Source: CBDEUK01 sp965250225
GTDB lineage: Bacteria > Pseudomonadota > Gammaproteobacteria > Eutrophobiales > Eutrophobiaceae
Assembly (NCBI GenBank): GCA_965250225.1
Contig: CBDFNQ010000032.1
Location: 50,416 to 114,415 of the forward strand
Length of the DNA stretch: 64,000 bases
Direction of reading: 5' to 3'
Shown here: positions 33,456 to 42,260 of the stretch, piece by piece
How positions within the stretch are numbered: the stretch's first letter is position 1
How the letters are laid out: the number at the start of each line of letters is the position of its first letter
Translations under genes and position numbers: made by a program
Notes under the pieces: generated by a model
Database searches by the model: none
What the model was told of the DNA's origin: nothing
What the model saw: only the letters and a program-made list of their open reading frames with translations

Positions 33456-35432
33456 ATGCTTCGTATTTTGGTTTCTATTGTAGTACTAGTAGTTTTCACG
33501 CCTGTAATGGCAGAATATGTGGAAAATTATGATGATATGACTGTCACCGCAAGGCCAGTCAATTCACAAAGTTTGGAACATATTACACAACCCGTTTCAA
33601 TTTTGACGGAATATGAATTAAAACGTAAACAAACAATATCAATCGGTGAAACACTGGCTAATGAACCTGGTGTAAGTGCTAGTGACTTTGGTCAGGCTGC
33701 CAGTCGCCCAATCATTCGAGGGCTTGGTGGTCCTCGGTTAACGATTTTGCAGGATGGTCTTTCATCCATGGACGCTTCATCTGTTAGTGTTGATCACGCG
33801 GTGTCTGTAAATCCTTTTCAAGCAGAGAAAATTGAAGTGGTTCGTGGCCCTGCGACGTTACTCTATGGCAGCGGAAATTCGGCTGGGCTTGTAAATATTG
33901 TGACGAATACGATTCCTCAGGAAGTCATTCCTTTTTCTACTCGCTTTGATACACGTTATCAATCAGCATTGAGAGCACCTTCCGCTTCCTTTTCTATGCA
34001 AGGTAGCCCGCATAATAATTTATCATTACATTTTGATACGTTTTATTTTAAATCTGACGATTATGAATCAGCCAATGATACGGTACTCAATTCAGCAGTT
34101 GAAACGCAAAACCATAATATTGGTGCTTCATGGGTCGGTGAGCGTGGTTATCTTGGATTTTCATATGGTCGCTATGAATCTATTTATGACATTCCGTTTA
34201 ATCCAGAAGAGCCCGATGAATTGATTTTTATTGATCTTGAACAGGATCGTTTCAATATTAGTGGTGAGTTGCTTGACCCATTGTATGGTTTTTCTAGTGT
34301 CAATTTGCGAATTGGGTATAACGATTACACTCATACTGAATTTGAAGGCCCAGGTGAACCTGGCACTGTATTTTTCAATGAGGAATGGGGAACTCGTTTT
34401 GAAGCCGCACATGATTTGATTGGAGCATGGACTGGTGTGATCGGTATGCAATATCAAACACAAGATTTTGAGGCAATAGGTGATGAAGCTTTTGTGCCGC
34501 CGGTAGATTTTGACTCAGTTGGTGTATTTATTTTCGAAGATACAGATTGGCAGGATTGGCATTTCGAAATCGGTGGGCGTTACGAATTCCAAAATGCGAA
34601 ACCAGTAGCTAGTTCAAGTCTAACAGGAGTAGAACATCATGCTTACAGTGTTTCGTTAGGAACGCATTGGGATTTTTATGATGGATATCATATTGCTTTG
34701 AATACATCTCGATCTCAACGTGCCCCTTCAATCGAAGAGTTGTTTGCTTCTGGGCCACATCTCGCGACGGAGACATTTGAAGTTGGTAGTGTGAATTTGA
34801 GCGTCGAAACAGCTAATAATCTGGATTTTTCCATTGCAAAAACAGATGGTCATTTGACTTGGAAAGTGAGTTTGTTTGCTAATTATATTGAAGATTATAT
34901 TTTTCAGGCATTTCAGGACGTAGATAATAATGGTATCTCAGATGAAGTGGATGAAAATGGCATTTTGGGTGCTGGTAATTTGCTGTCAATACGACTTCAA
35001 CAAAATAATGCAATTTTCTATGGATTTGAAACCGAAGCTCGTATAGGATTTTTTGAAAATGATTACGGTCAATTATCATCACGGATATTTGCTGATGTCG
35101 TTAAAGCTGAGTTAACGAATGGTGATAACATTCCACGAATTCCTTCTGCAAGAGTAGGTGCTGGTTTGGAATGGTCGAATCATAATTACTTAGCAAATCT
35201 CGATCTCATTCACGTGTTGAAACAAAATGATGTTGCTGAACTTGAGACTAAGACAGATGGTTATGTATTGTTAAATGCAGGTTTATCTTTTGCAATAACA
35301 AAGCATAGTCGCCTACATTTCAAAGCTAATAATTTATTAAACGAAGACATTAGACGACATACGTCTTTTATCAAAGAGCGTGCACCGTTACCAGGCCGTT
35401 CTTTTGATATTGGTGTCAGTCTGATATTTTAA
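33456..35432 (+). CDS. TonB-dependent receptor, ZnuD-like
   Basis: 658 residues from the ATG at 33456, 9 bases after GGAG; upstream in-frame starts lie on or before that site. Signal peptide, then a plug domain (PVSILTEYELKRKQTISIGETLANEPGVSASDFGQAASRPIIRG is the region) with IEVVRGPATLLYGSGNSAGLVNI, and a 22-strand-type barrel ending FDIGVSLIF. The plug resembles zinc receptor ZnuD (SSVSVDHAVSVNP-type segment). Imports a metal or metal chelate using TonB energy. The 93-residue gene upstream is probably cotranscribed. Confidence 0.88.
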   Translation: MLRILVSIVVLVVFTPVMAEYVENYDDMTVTARPVNSQSLEHITQPVSILTEYELKRKQTISIGETLANEPGVSASDFGQAASRPIIRGLGGPRLTILQDGLSSMDASSVSVDHAVSVNPFQAEKIEVVRGPATLLYGSGNSAGLVNIVTNTIPQEVIPFSTRFDTRYQSALRAPSASFSMQGSPHNNLSLHFDTFYFKSDDYESANDTVLNSAVETQNHNIGASWVGERGYLGFSYGRYESIYDIPFNPEEPDELIFIDLEQDRFNISGELLDPLYGFSSVNLRIGYNDYTHTEFEGPGEPGTVFFNEEWGTRFEAAHDLIGAWTGVIGMQYQTQDFEAIGDEAFVPPVDFDSVGVFIFEDTDWQDWHFEIGGRYEFQNAKPVASSSLTGVEHHAYSVSLGTHWDFYDGYHIALNTSRSQRAPSIEELFASGPHLATETFEVGSVNLSVETANNLDFSIAKTDGHLTWKVSLFANYIEDYIFQAFQDVDNNGISDEVDENGILGAGNLLSIRLQQNNAIFYGFETEARIGFFENDYGQLSSRIFADVVKAELTNGDNIPRIPSARVGAGLEWSNHNYLANLDLIHVLKQNDVAELETKTDGYVLLNAGLSFAITKHSRLHFKANNLLNEDIRRHTSFIKERAPLPGRSFDIGVSLIF

Positions 35433-35476
35433 TTTTACCCATCAACCAAAGAGACTGTTCATTTGGAATAACCCTA

Positions 35477-35519
35477 GTCATAATAAGAGGCCTGAGTTAA
35501 TCAGGCCTCTTATTATGAC
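35477..35519 (+). terminator. Perfect 19-bp hairpin just before ccmA
   Basis: Arms 35477-35495 and 35501-35519 are exact complements around GTTAA, with AGAGGCCTGA as the core. It lies 45 bases after the receptor gene, so it can end that transcript, but it also finishes 5 bases before the ccmA ATG, occupying the space where a ribosome site should be. Confidence 0.75.
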
Positions 35520-35524
35520 AATCT

Positions 35525-36178
35525 ATGATGGATCAATTTCCCAACCACATTTTGAATGCTAATGCTCTTGAAGCTATTCGAGGTTCGCGTTTATTGTTTC
35601 AGGGTCTTGATCTGACATTGTCAGCTGGCAAGGCTCTGCGTGTGGAAGGTGCCAATGGCATTGGTAAAACAACATTGCTTCGTATGGTGTCTGGATTAGC
35701 GTTTATTAGTGAAGGTGAAGTGCAATGGAATGGTGTCCCTATTACACAATGTCGTTCCGAGTTTAATACCTCGCTGCATTATTTTGGCCATCAAACCGCT
35801 TTGAAATTAGCATTGACTCCGATAGAAAATTTACGCTTTCTACAATTGTTTTATGGCGAGGAACAGAATGATCCTGTTATCCAGCAGGCGCTTCAATTAA
35901 TGGATCTTGAACAACAGGCAGAAATACCCTGTCACGCATTATCAGCCGGTCAAAAACAAAGGGCTTCTCTAGCGCGTTTATTGGCGGTAAAGAAATCATT
36001 ATGGATATTGGATGAACCTTTTACCGCATTAGATAGCACCATTATCGAACGTTTTAAGACGTTAATGAAAGAGCATCTGGCCAATAACGGCATGATCATT
36101 ATGACCACGCATCAAGACATAAATGATATAGATTTGCACTATGAAAGTTTGGTCTTGAATGGAGTCAGCAACCTATGA
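35525..36178 (+). CDS. ccmA: Haem exporter ATP-binding protein CcmA
   Basis: 217 residues. ATPase of the CcmABCD complex that releases holo-CcmE from CcmC during cytochrome c maturation. Walker A is GANGIGKTTLL, the signature loop HALSAGQKQRASLARLL and Walker B LWILDEPFTALD. Two adjacent ATGs can start it (35525, 35528) and neither has a ribosome site because of the hairpin. Ends overlapping ccmB by 4 bases. The remaining ccm genes lie 5-10 kb away in the opposite direction. Confidence 0.95.
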   Translation: MMDQFPNHILNANALEAIRGSRLLFQGLDLTLSAGKALRVEGANGIGKTTLLRMVSGLAFISEGEVQWNGVPITQCRSEFNTSLHYFGHQTALKLALTPIENLRFLQLFYGEEQNDPVIQQALQLMDLEQQAEIPCHALSAGQKQRASLARLLAVKKSLWILDEPFTALDSTIIERFKTLMKEHLANNGMIIMTTHQDINDIDLHYESLVLNGVSNL

Positions 36179-36840
36179 TGGTCTATTGGGGTATCTTTAA
36201 GCGAGACTTTCTGCTGGCTTTTCGTTCATTAAGTCAGGTTATGAATCCATTGTTATTTTTTTTAATGACGATTGCATTGTTTCCATTTGGTATCGGTCCT
36301 GGACACGATACACTCGCTTTGATTGCCCCTGGTGCCATCTGGATTGCTGCTTTATTAGCAACCTTGTTAACGCTCGATGGTTTATTTCGTACGGATTATG
36401 AAGATGGAACGCTGGATCTATTTTTATTAAATCCTGAACCATTGCCCTTAATTGTTTTATCTAAAGTATTGGCACATTGGATGATCACTGGTTTGCCATT
36501 GATCCTAATTAGCCCACTGGCTTGCCATCTGTTGTTCCTTGACTGGGAAAGCACTCAGCTATTAATTCTGACGTTATTACTGGGAACGCCTATATTGAGT
36601 TTAATTGGTAGTGTGCACATGGCACTGACAGTCAGTCTTGGCCGGGGTAATTTATTGTTAGCAATTTTAACCATCCCTTTTTATGTGCCAGTCTTGATCT
36701 TTTCAACAATGGTCATAGAACTGGCCAAAAATGGCCTGGATATCAGTGGTTACCTTCAGCTCCTGGCCGCAATGTTAATCCTGGCCATAACACTGACACC
36801 CATCGCGACAGCTCTGGCGCTCAGGGTCAGTGTCGAATAA
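36175..36840 (+). CDS. ccmB: Haem exporter permease CcmB
   Basis: 221 residues with six membrane segments; FKRDFLLAFRSLSQVMNPLLFF at the N-terminus and LDGLFRTDYEDGTLDLFLLNPEPL are family blocks. Works with CcmA and CcmC at the inner membrane. Starts in an ATGA overlap with ccmA. In the usual order ccmC follows directly; here the operon stops and a repeat element begins at the next base. Confidence 0.95.
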   Translation: MMVYWGIFKRDFLLAFRSLSQVMNPLLFFLMTIALFPFGIGPGHDTLALIAPGAIWIAALLATLLTLDGLFRTDYEDGTLDLFLLNPEPLPLIVLSKVLAHWMITGLPLILISPLACHLLFLDWESTQLLILTLLLGTPILSLIGSVHMALTVSLGRGNLLLAILTIPFYVPVLIFSTMVIELAKNGLDISGYLQLLAAMLILAITLTPIATALALRVSVE

Positions 36841-36945
36841 TTGACCTCCATGGAGGGAGGGAATGCAATAGGATTGTCTGGACGACCCCAAGGATGGGGG
36901 AGGTAGAGCAACGCCTGGAGCCAAAGCCGAACAATCCTTGCCCTA
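36841..36945. repeat. Dispersed repeat at the end of ccmB
   Basis: Starts right after the ccmB stop with TGACCTCCATGGAGGGAGG, then GAATGCAATAGGATTGTCTGG, and later GTAGAGCAACGCC, GCCGAAC and GAACAATCCTTGCC. In reverse complement the same order of blocks occurs at 23970-24024, and a related set at 11855-11949. The following bases to 37186 hold no gene that I can see. Confidence 0.75.
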
Positions 36946-37186
36946 AGCCACCTGTTTCAAAGGTAAATATCTCAAATGGGTAATTCTGTCGTCGTACGAT
37001 GACATTTTTGCCCTTTTCGAGTGTGTTGATATAAAACTAAGCTATTGAAATTCAATATGTTTCAGAGATGGCATGTTTCCTGATTAAACATGTATTAACG
37101 AATGGTGGAATTGACGACAGGTAGTCCTAAATGAGAAAGCATTCACTAGCCTAATAAACGTTAACACAATTTTGGAGATATTGATT

Positions 37187-37291
37187 ATGTTCTCAATGAA
37201 CACAGACGACGCACAATTATCATATATAGCCAGAGCAATACTGTTGGTTGTGATCGGTGCGTTAATTTTGATTTCAGCGGGTATTTTTTGA
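37187..37291 (+). CDS. 34-residue single-span membrane protein
   Basis: ATG at 37187 nine bases after GGAG, reading MFSMNTDDAQLSYIARAIL and then a hydrophobic span to ISAGIF and TGA. A short polar N-terminus followed by one membrane helix is the pattern of small regulatory or accessory subunits of respiratory complexes, but I recognise no family. It is followed by a strong terminator, which supports a real transcript. Confidence 0.5.
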   Translation: MFSMNTDDAQLSYIARAILLVVIGALILISAGIF

Positions 37292-37340
37292 AGTCACATT
37301 TAGCAGGATATTTTTTTCTGCTAGTTAAACGTAACAACAG

Positions 37341-37383
37341 ACAATAAAAAAGACCGGAATATCATTCCGGCCTTTTTTATTGT
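37341..37383. terminator. Bidirectional terminator
   Basis: A stem of about 20 bp with one A-C mismatch: ACAATAAAAAAG pairs with CTTTTTTATTGT and CCGGAAT with ATTCCGG around an ATC loop. A run on one side and T run on the other serve both strands: the small membrane ORF from the left and the pseudoazurin gene from the right. Confidence 0.85.
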
Positions 37384-37417
37384 CTCATACCGTTATCGAT
37401 AGATAATGGTATGAGAC
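37382..37417 (-). terminator. Second hairpin overlapping the first
   Basis: GTCTCATACCGTTATC (37382-37397) pairs with GATAATGGTATGAGAC (37402-37417) through 16 positions, one of them G-T, closed by GATA. It overlaps the foot of the bidirectional terminator by two bases and lies 12 bases from the end of the pseudoazurin gene, so the two stems may compete. Confidence 0.6.
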
Positions 37418-37429
37418 AGCAAAAATAGA

Positions 37430-37879
37430 TTACATAACGTAATTTTCAGCTTTTATTTTATTTACCTTTCCCAGTAATTTACGCGAGAAGTCAGTTTGTG
37501 GAAGACCACGTAGGTATTCCATGATAACTTCTTTGTCGCCCCCATTACCAACTATAATGACACCGTTCATACCTAAACCAGCGTGTGGAACACAGGTATA
37601 ACCATAAATACCTGGAACAGTCAGGGTGACGGAAATGTTTTTGTTCATCGCACCTTCCCAGGCTTCAGCACCTTCTGGCACAAAGACAGCTTTGCTGTTG
37701 TGGCCACCAGCCATTTTTACAAAATGAACGGTATCAGCAACGGCGATATAGATAGTAGGTTTATCAAATGCAGTTAAACCTTTAGCAGCGACATTATGCT
37801 CGGCTGCATAGGCACTGTTAAAAGATAATAATAATGCCGCAAGTGCAGCAAAGGAATAAAAAGAACGACTTAATTTCAT
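37430..37879 (-). CDS. Pseudoazurin-like blue copper protein
   Basis: 149 residues from the ATG at 37879, which has GGAG nine bases upstream and opens a signal peptide (MKLSRSFYSFAALAALLLSFNSAYA). Mature protein about 125 residues. Copper ligands: His in MAGGHNSKAVFVPEG, then Cys-x2-His-x4-Met in YTCVPHAGLGMNG. Pseudoazurins carry electrons in the periplasm between c-type cytochromes and nitrite or nitrous-oxide reductase; no denitrification gene is in view. Monocistronic. Confidence 0.9.
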   Translation of the reverse strand: MKLSRSFYSFAALAALLLSFNSAYAAEHNVAAKGLTAFDKPTIYIAVADTVHFVKMAGGHNSKAVFVPEGAEAWEGAMNKNISVTLTVPGIYGYTCVPHAGLGMNGVIIVGNGGDKEVIMEYLRGLPQTDFSRKLLGKVNKIKAENYVM

Positions 37880-38187
37880 GGGTAATTTCTCCACTGAGTA
37901 ATTTAATTTTTTAAGGTACTGCTTAATCATCCAAAGAATTACGAGTGCTACAATATGCCACAGTTAGATCAATTTTTGCAATAATAAAAGCGGCATAAAT
38001 TATCCATACGTTTGTATTTAATCTTTTACCATTTTTTTTGTCAATTACTATCAGTTTTGAATGATAAGTGACATAACATTTGGCAGTGAAAAGCTGAAAA
38101 AATGCCCTACAATTTTTCTTCCGGCATGTTAACTTATTGAATAAGAAAGAAATAATAATAAATTTTAAGGCTCTTGGCCCTCATAAA

Positions 38188-38215
38188 TTGACTACAATCT
38201 GGAATTTTCTATAGA
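38188..38215 (+). promoter_or_regulatory. Candidate promoter of trpS
   Basis: TTGACT at 38188-38193, 16-base spacer, TATAGA at 38210-38215, about 80 bases before the trpS ATG. The rest of the 415-base gap (37880-38294) is AT-rich and I see nothing else in it. Confidence 0.5.
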
Positions 38216-38294
38216 ATACGGCCGCTAGTGAGCATGACAGCAAATCTATGGTCATCCATAGACAACTAACATTATTAAAACTGATAATAATTTT

Positions 38295-39308
38295 ATGTTT
38301 AGAAATAAAGTAGCTTTAACCGGAATTAAACCGACTGGTACGCCACATTTAGGAAATCTTGTTGGCGCGATCAAACCTGTGCTCGAAATGACCGAGCAAG
38401 CGTCGAAGTCGTATATCTTTGTCGCAGATCTACATTCTCTGAATGCCATTAAGGATAAAAAGCTGATCAAAAGTTATACCTATGAGATCACTGCAACATT
38501 TCTGGCACTGGGTCTTGATCTGGAAAAAGCGATCTTGTTTCGTCAATCAGATATCCCGGAAATATATCAGCTTTGTACTTTGTTAATGAATGTTACTGCA
38601 AAAGGATTAATGAACCGTGCTCATGCGTATAAGGCATCGGTTGATAAAAATGTAGAAGCCGGTAACGATCCGGATGCTGGAATTAATATGGGGCTCTTTA
38701 CTTATCCATTGTTAATGTCCGCAGATATTTTATTGTATGAATCTGATGTTGTGCCGGTGGGTAAGGATCAAAAACAACATGTCGAGTTCGCGCGCGATAT
38801 CTGTGGTAGTTTTAATCATGCCTATGGTAAAGACGTTCTGGTAAGCCCTGAATCTGTTATACAGGAAACAGCAAATGCTATCCCCGGACTTGATGGTCGC
38901 AAGATGAGTAAAAGTTATGATAATACAATTCCAATTTTTGCAGAGCCGAATCGTTTAAAAAAAATGATAATGAAGATCATTACCGATTCCAAACTTCCGG
39001 AAGAGCCAAAAGACCCTTATAGTTCGAGCATTTATCAGTTGTATTTAAATTTTGCATCGAAAGAACAAATTGAAGAAATGAAACAGGCATTTCTAAAAGG
39101 TGGCATGGGTTATGGTGATGCAAAAAAAATGTTGTTAGAAGTGATTAACACACAACTCGAAGCACCGCGGAAAAAATACAAAGAACTTTTAGCTGACCCA
39201 AAACAATTGGATGAGATTTTACAACAAGGTGCCGAGAAAGCGAGATACACTGCCATCAAAACAATGGCTAAAGTTAAGAAAGCTATGTTAGGTACTAATT
39301 CACTATAA
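38295..39308 (+). CDS. trpS: Tryptophan-tRNA ligase
   Basis: 337 residues, class I synthetase. The HIGH-type motif is TPHLGNLVG and the KMSKS loop is GRKMSKSYDN; GMNRAHAYKA-like NRAHAYK and LMSADILLYESDVVPVGKDQKQHVEFARD line the active site. Full length. No frameshift or oddity. A parvulin gene follows 47 bases later. Confidence 0.95.
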   Translation: MFRNKVALTGIKPTGTPHLGNLVGAIKPVLEMTEQASKSYIFVADLHSLNAIKDKKLIKSYTYEITATFLALGLDLEKAILFRQSDIPEIYQLCTLLMNVTAKGLMNRAHAYKASVDKNVEAGNDPDAGINMGLFTYPLLMSADILLYESDVVPVGKDQKQHVEFARDICGSFNHAYGKDVLVSPESVIQETANAIPGLDGRKMSKSYDNTIPIFAEPNRLKKMIMKIITDSKLPEEPKDPYSSSIYQLYLNFASKEQIEEMKQAFLKGGMGYGDAKKMLLEVINTQLEAPRKKYKELLADPKQLDEILQQGAEKARYTAIKTMAKVKKAMLGTNSL

Positions 39309-39355
39309 TAAGAAAAAACATAATATATATTTACTAATAATCAGGGGGAACAACA

Positions 39356-39637
39356 ATGACAACAGCAAGTGCACGCCATATTTTGGTAGAAACTGAAGAA
39401 CAATGTGCCGAATTAAAACAGCAAATAATTGATGGAACCGATTTTGCTGAAATTGCCGGTAAACATTCAACATGTCCGTCGGGTAAAAACGGTGGTGATC
39501 TAGGAGAGTTCGGTCCGGGGCAAATGGTAAAAGAATTTGATGAAGTAGTTTTTAGTGCGGAATTAAATCAGGTTCAAGGCCCGGTGAAGACACAGTTTGG
39601 TTATCATTTATTGGAAGTCACAAGTCGTACTGAGTAG
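39356..39637 (+). CDS. ppiC: Peptidyl-prolyl isomerase, parvulin (PpiC) type
   Basis: 93 residues, a single parvulin domain with no signal peptide, hence cytosolic. SARHILVETEEQCAELKQQI, FAEIAGKHSTCPSGKNGGDLGEFGPGQMVKEFDEVVF and TQFGYHLLEV carry the two active-site His and the Cys. Speeds cis-trans isomerisation of prolyl bonds. AGGGGG lies 9 bases before the ATG. Ends 7 bases from the convergent unknown gene. Confidence 0.93.
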   Translation: MTTASARHILVETEEQCAELKQQIIDGTDFAEIAGKHSTCPSGKNGGDLGEFGPGQMVKEFDEVVFSAELNQVQGPVKTQFGYHLLEVTSRTE

Positions 39638-39644
39638 AAATATA

Positions 39645-40280
39645 TTAGTGAAGCTGGTTAATCCGGTGTATTTTTTCCTGTAGGGGCAGTCGATAAAAAC
39701 GCCGTAATTCCTGATTCATTGTTTTCCATTCAGGTTCCAGTCGGTATTGTTTTAGTAAACCACTGCAATATTTTCCCGCATAAAAATTAGCGTCTTTATA
39801 GCGGATTAGTTCTGCGGAATTTAAAGTCTTACGAAAATAAATGTCATCAAACAATGATTGGTGTAATTTATAATCATCACAAAAATTGTCATTTGAATAA
39901 TTTTTATGTAATAGCATTACAAATTTATCGATCTCTGCCTGTATTTCTAGTTCCAGTAATGTCACTGATCGTTCATACGCTCCATTGAACACCAGATATA
40001 AAAAATGGCTGATCCCTTCCAGGGCATAACAATAATCATTCAAATTGTGCTGATTATTATCTGGCGTTGATAAATTGTTTATAACATCATGGTCAAGATA
40101 AACGGCTATATCCAGACAATTGTCTTGTTTACAAACAAATACTGTCTCATTTTGTCTGAATTCATTTTCAGTCAATGATGCGCCTATGATTTTATTAGAA
40201 ATAATAAAATCCGAAACATTATGGGTAGTTTCAATCTCATAAATAGTTTGCAGTTGTTGTTGTAATTGGTTAAATATCAT
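39645..40280 (-). CDS. Unknown protein, partner of the gene at 40283
   Basis: 211 residues from the ATG at 40280, which starts two bases after the stop of the upstream gene; an earlier ATG inside that gene is less likely. Not recognised. The centre, LNDYCYALEGISHFLYLVFNGAYERSVTLLELEIQAEIDKFV, looks all-helical and may bind a cofactor or partner; no signal peptide or membrane span. Cytosolic. Tight coupling suggests the two proteins act together. Confidence 0.7.
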   Translation of the reverse strand: MIFNQLQQQLQTIYEIETTHNVSDFIISNKIIGASLTENEFRQNETVFVCKQDNCLDIAVYLDHDVINNLSTPDNNQHNLNDYCYALEGISHFLYLVFNGAYERSVTLLELEIQAEIDKFVMLLHKNYSNDNFCDDYKLHQSLFDDIYFRKTLNSAELIRYKDANFYAGKYCSGLLKQYRLEPEWKTMNQELRRFYRLPLQEKIHRINQLH

Positions 40281-40282
40281 TA

Positions 40283-40906
40283 TCAATGGCCACTTCGCAT
40301 GGATTCTATAGGTTCGATGCCAAGTCTGCGTAATCTGTCCGCACTGTATTGACTGCCAGTACGCATCCATATTTCGTACAAGCGCATCACGTCCGTATCA
40401 TGACTGGATTGCATTTGATCGGCGACTTCATTTAACAGTTCCACAACCGCTGAGAATTTGAATGCCAGTTCTGTATAGATTAAACGTAGGCCGCTGTGAT
40501 TAGACGTTGTTGGGAAATCACCCAAACTACCATAGGCACTCTCACCCATTCCGATATAGTAATCAACATCAACAAGACTGCGATTCAGACTGTATGAGAA
40601 TAGGCCGCTAATGAATAAGGCAACATCCCCCAGGTATTTTAAATAAGAAATCTTTTTTCCTCTGGATTCAGAGTTCACAGCATCAGCATAGATAAACGCC
40701 AGTGGTTTTAAATCCATTCGAGCATTTTCTTTGACAAACATTCGATTTGAATCGTTGTATGTTGTGAGGAGATTAATGATATAAAAGGTAGTTTCGGGCT
40801 TTAATTCTTTTTGTTGATTGGCAATGGCATTATTGAGTGACTCGTCAAAATAATCATGAACACTCATGTCAGTGATCAGTTCCGAACAGGGATTGGTCTG
40901 TTGCAT
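40283..40906 (-). CDS. Unknown helical protein, first of a two-gene unit
   Basis: 207 residues, AGAGGTGAT before the ATG. Not recognised. It has no membrane span; SYLKYLGDVALFISGLFSYSL and LRLIYTELAFKFSAVVELLNEVADQMQ are long amphipathic helices. Lies between ppiC and ccmI on the strand of the ccm genes, 151 bases after ccmI, so it is unlikely to belong to the ccm operon. Confidence 0.7.
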   Translation of the reverse strand: MQQTNPCSELITDMSVHDYFDESLNNAIANQQKELKPETTFYIINLLTTYNDSNRMFVKENARMDLKPLAFIYADAVNSESRGKKISYLKYLGDVALFISGLFSYSLNRSLVDVDYYIGMGESAYGSLGDFPTTSNHSGLRLIYTELAFKFSAVVELLNEVADQMQSSHDTDVMRLYEIWMRTGSQYSADRLRRLGIEPIESMRSGH

Positions 40907-41057
40907 ACATCACCTCTTGCTATTCATTACAAATATAACCTTGCTTGTATTTAACCGTATCGGCAAATAGTTAAGCAAGTTAAGTGAAATTAGCAAAAAA
41001 AGGATAATAAAGCACAGTTAGCACTCTCTAGAGGTGGCTGATAAAAAACTGACAGGA

Positions 41058-42260
41058 TTAATATTGATTATTGGTCTCTATTAATTCGTCGATTGTTACA
41101 TTGATGAGTTCTTGTGTATTAGGCTTAATATTCATGACATTACCGCGCAGGTCACCAGGTGAGGTCTGTGCCTGTCCTGAATGACTAATTAGTGCAATAA
41201 TTTCAACTTCTTCAAAATCAGATAATTTCATTTCTGGCATCATGGCCATTTGATCATTCAATACAATAGTCTCCGGGGTTGCGTCAAGTGCATAACGTGC
41301 TACGGCAAGAGGCATGCGTGGTCCCTGCATGGCACGGGCATAGACAAATAAAGTAGCACCTTCTTTTATGTGTGGTTTTATCGTGTCATCTATATTGACT
41401 TTAATAGTTAATACGACATCGTTAACTGTTGTGATATCTTCTGTTGCAAGGATAATTTTTTCAATTATCTGACGTTGAGGAGAATCCTGTGGAATTAATG
41501 CCAGTAATTGTTTGAGATAGGTGATTTGTAATTCGGTGTTATTTTCATAAGAGGCATGCATTGCAGCTAACCATAATAATTTCGGTTCTTCATTATTATT
41601 AGTTAAAGTTTGTTTTAGTAAGGCAGTGGTTTCATCATTGGGTTTGCCGTCAGTTAACAGCATAGATAGCTCAATGTAATCAGCAGTGATACTGGCGTTT
41701 TCTGGTTCCAGTTGTCGTGCCTGGAAAAATGCTTTTTCAGCCAAAGAGAATTCATTTCTTTTCTGATAAATTTGTCCAAGTAATTGCCATTCAGAGGCAC
41801 TGCTACCTTGCGTCTCGAGTTTTTGTATGAATGTGGTCAATAACTGTTCTTGATCTTGTTGCGTATTTTCAACAGTCGGAATATTCCCTTGCAGTGTATT
41901 CATGCCACCACCTAAGGAAAGGTAGATAACAAATGCAATAATGGGTACTGACAAGATAAGAATAATACTAGTAGTTTTTTTGAAATTTCTTGAAGATTGA
42001 ACGGAGTCAGTTTCGTGTGTCTTGTTGTCCAGGTATAACTGTGTTTGATAAGAATTGAGATTTTCTTCATGTTGTGCTGCATCAATATTATTATTTTCAA
42101 GTTCGTTATCGAGTTCTTGTTTGCGTTTTTGATAGAGCAGGGCATTCGTGTTGTTTTCATCAACAGTCTGTTCTTTGTCAGGTGTTACTAGTAGGGGTTT
42201 TAAAAGAAGCGTTATAGCAAATGCAGAAAGCAAAACAGTGCATAGTGTAAAAACGATCAT
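41058..42260 (-). CDS. ccmI: Cytochrome c maturation protein CcmI
   Basis: 400 residues. Chaperone that holds apocytochrome c for haem ligation. Two membrane helices at the start (IVFTLCTVLLSAFAITLLL and the segment near residue 95), then TPR repeats (WQLLGQIYQKRNEFSLAEKAFFQARQLEPEN) and the periplasmic C-terminal domain with FVYARAMQGPRMPLAVAR. Overlaps ccmH by 4 bases. Last gene of the ccmC-I unit. Confidence 0.93.
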   Translation of the reverse strand: MIVFTLCTVLLSAFAITLLLKPLLVTPDKEQTVDENNTNALLYQKRKQELDNELENNNIDAAQHEENLNSYQTQLYLDNKTHETDSVQSSRNFKKTTSIILILSVPIIAFVIYLSLGGGMNTLQGNIPTVENTQQDQEQLLTTFIQKLETQGSSASEWQLLGQIYQKRNEFSLAEKAFFQARQLEPENASITADYIELSMLLTDGKPNDETTALLKQTLTNNNEEPKLLWLAAMHASYENNTELQITYLKQLLALIPQDSPQRQIIEKIILATEDITTVNDVVLTIKVNIDDTIKPHIKEGATLFVYARAMQGPRMPLAVARYALDATPETIVLNDQMAMMPEMKLSDFEEVEIIALISHSGQAQTSPGDLRGNVMNIKPNTQELINVTIDELIETNNQY

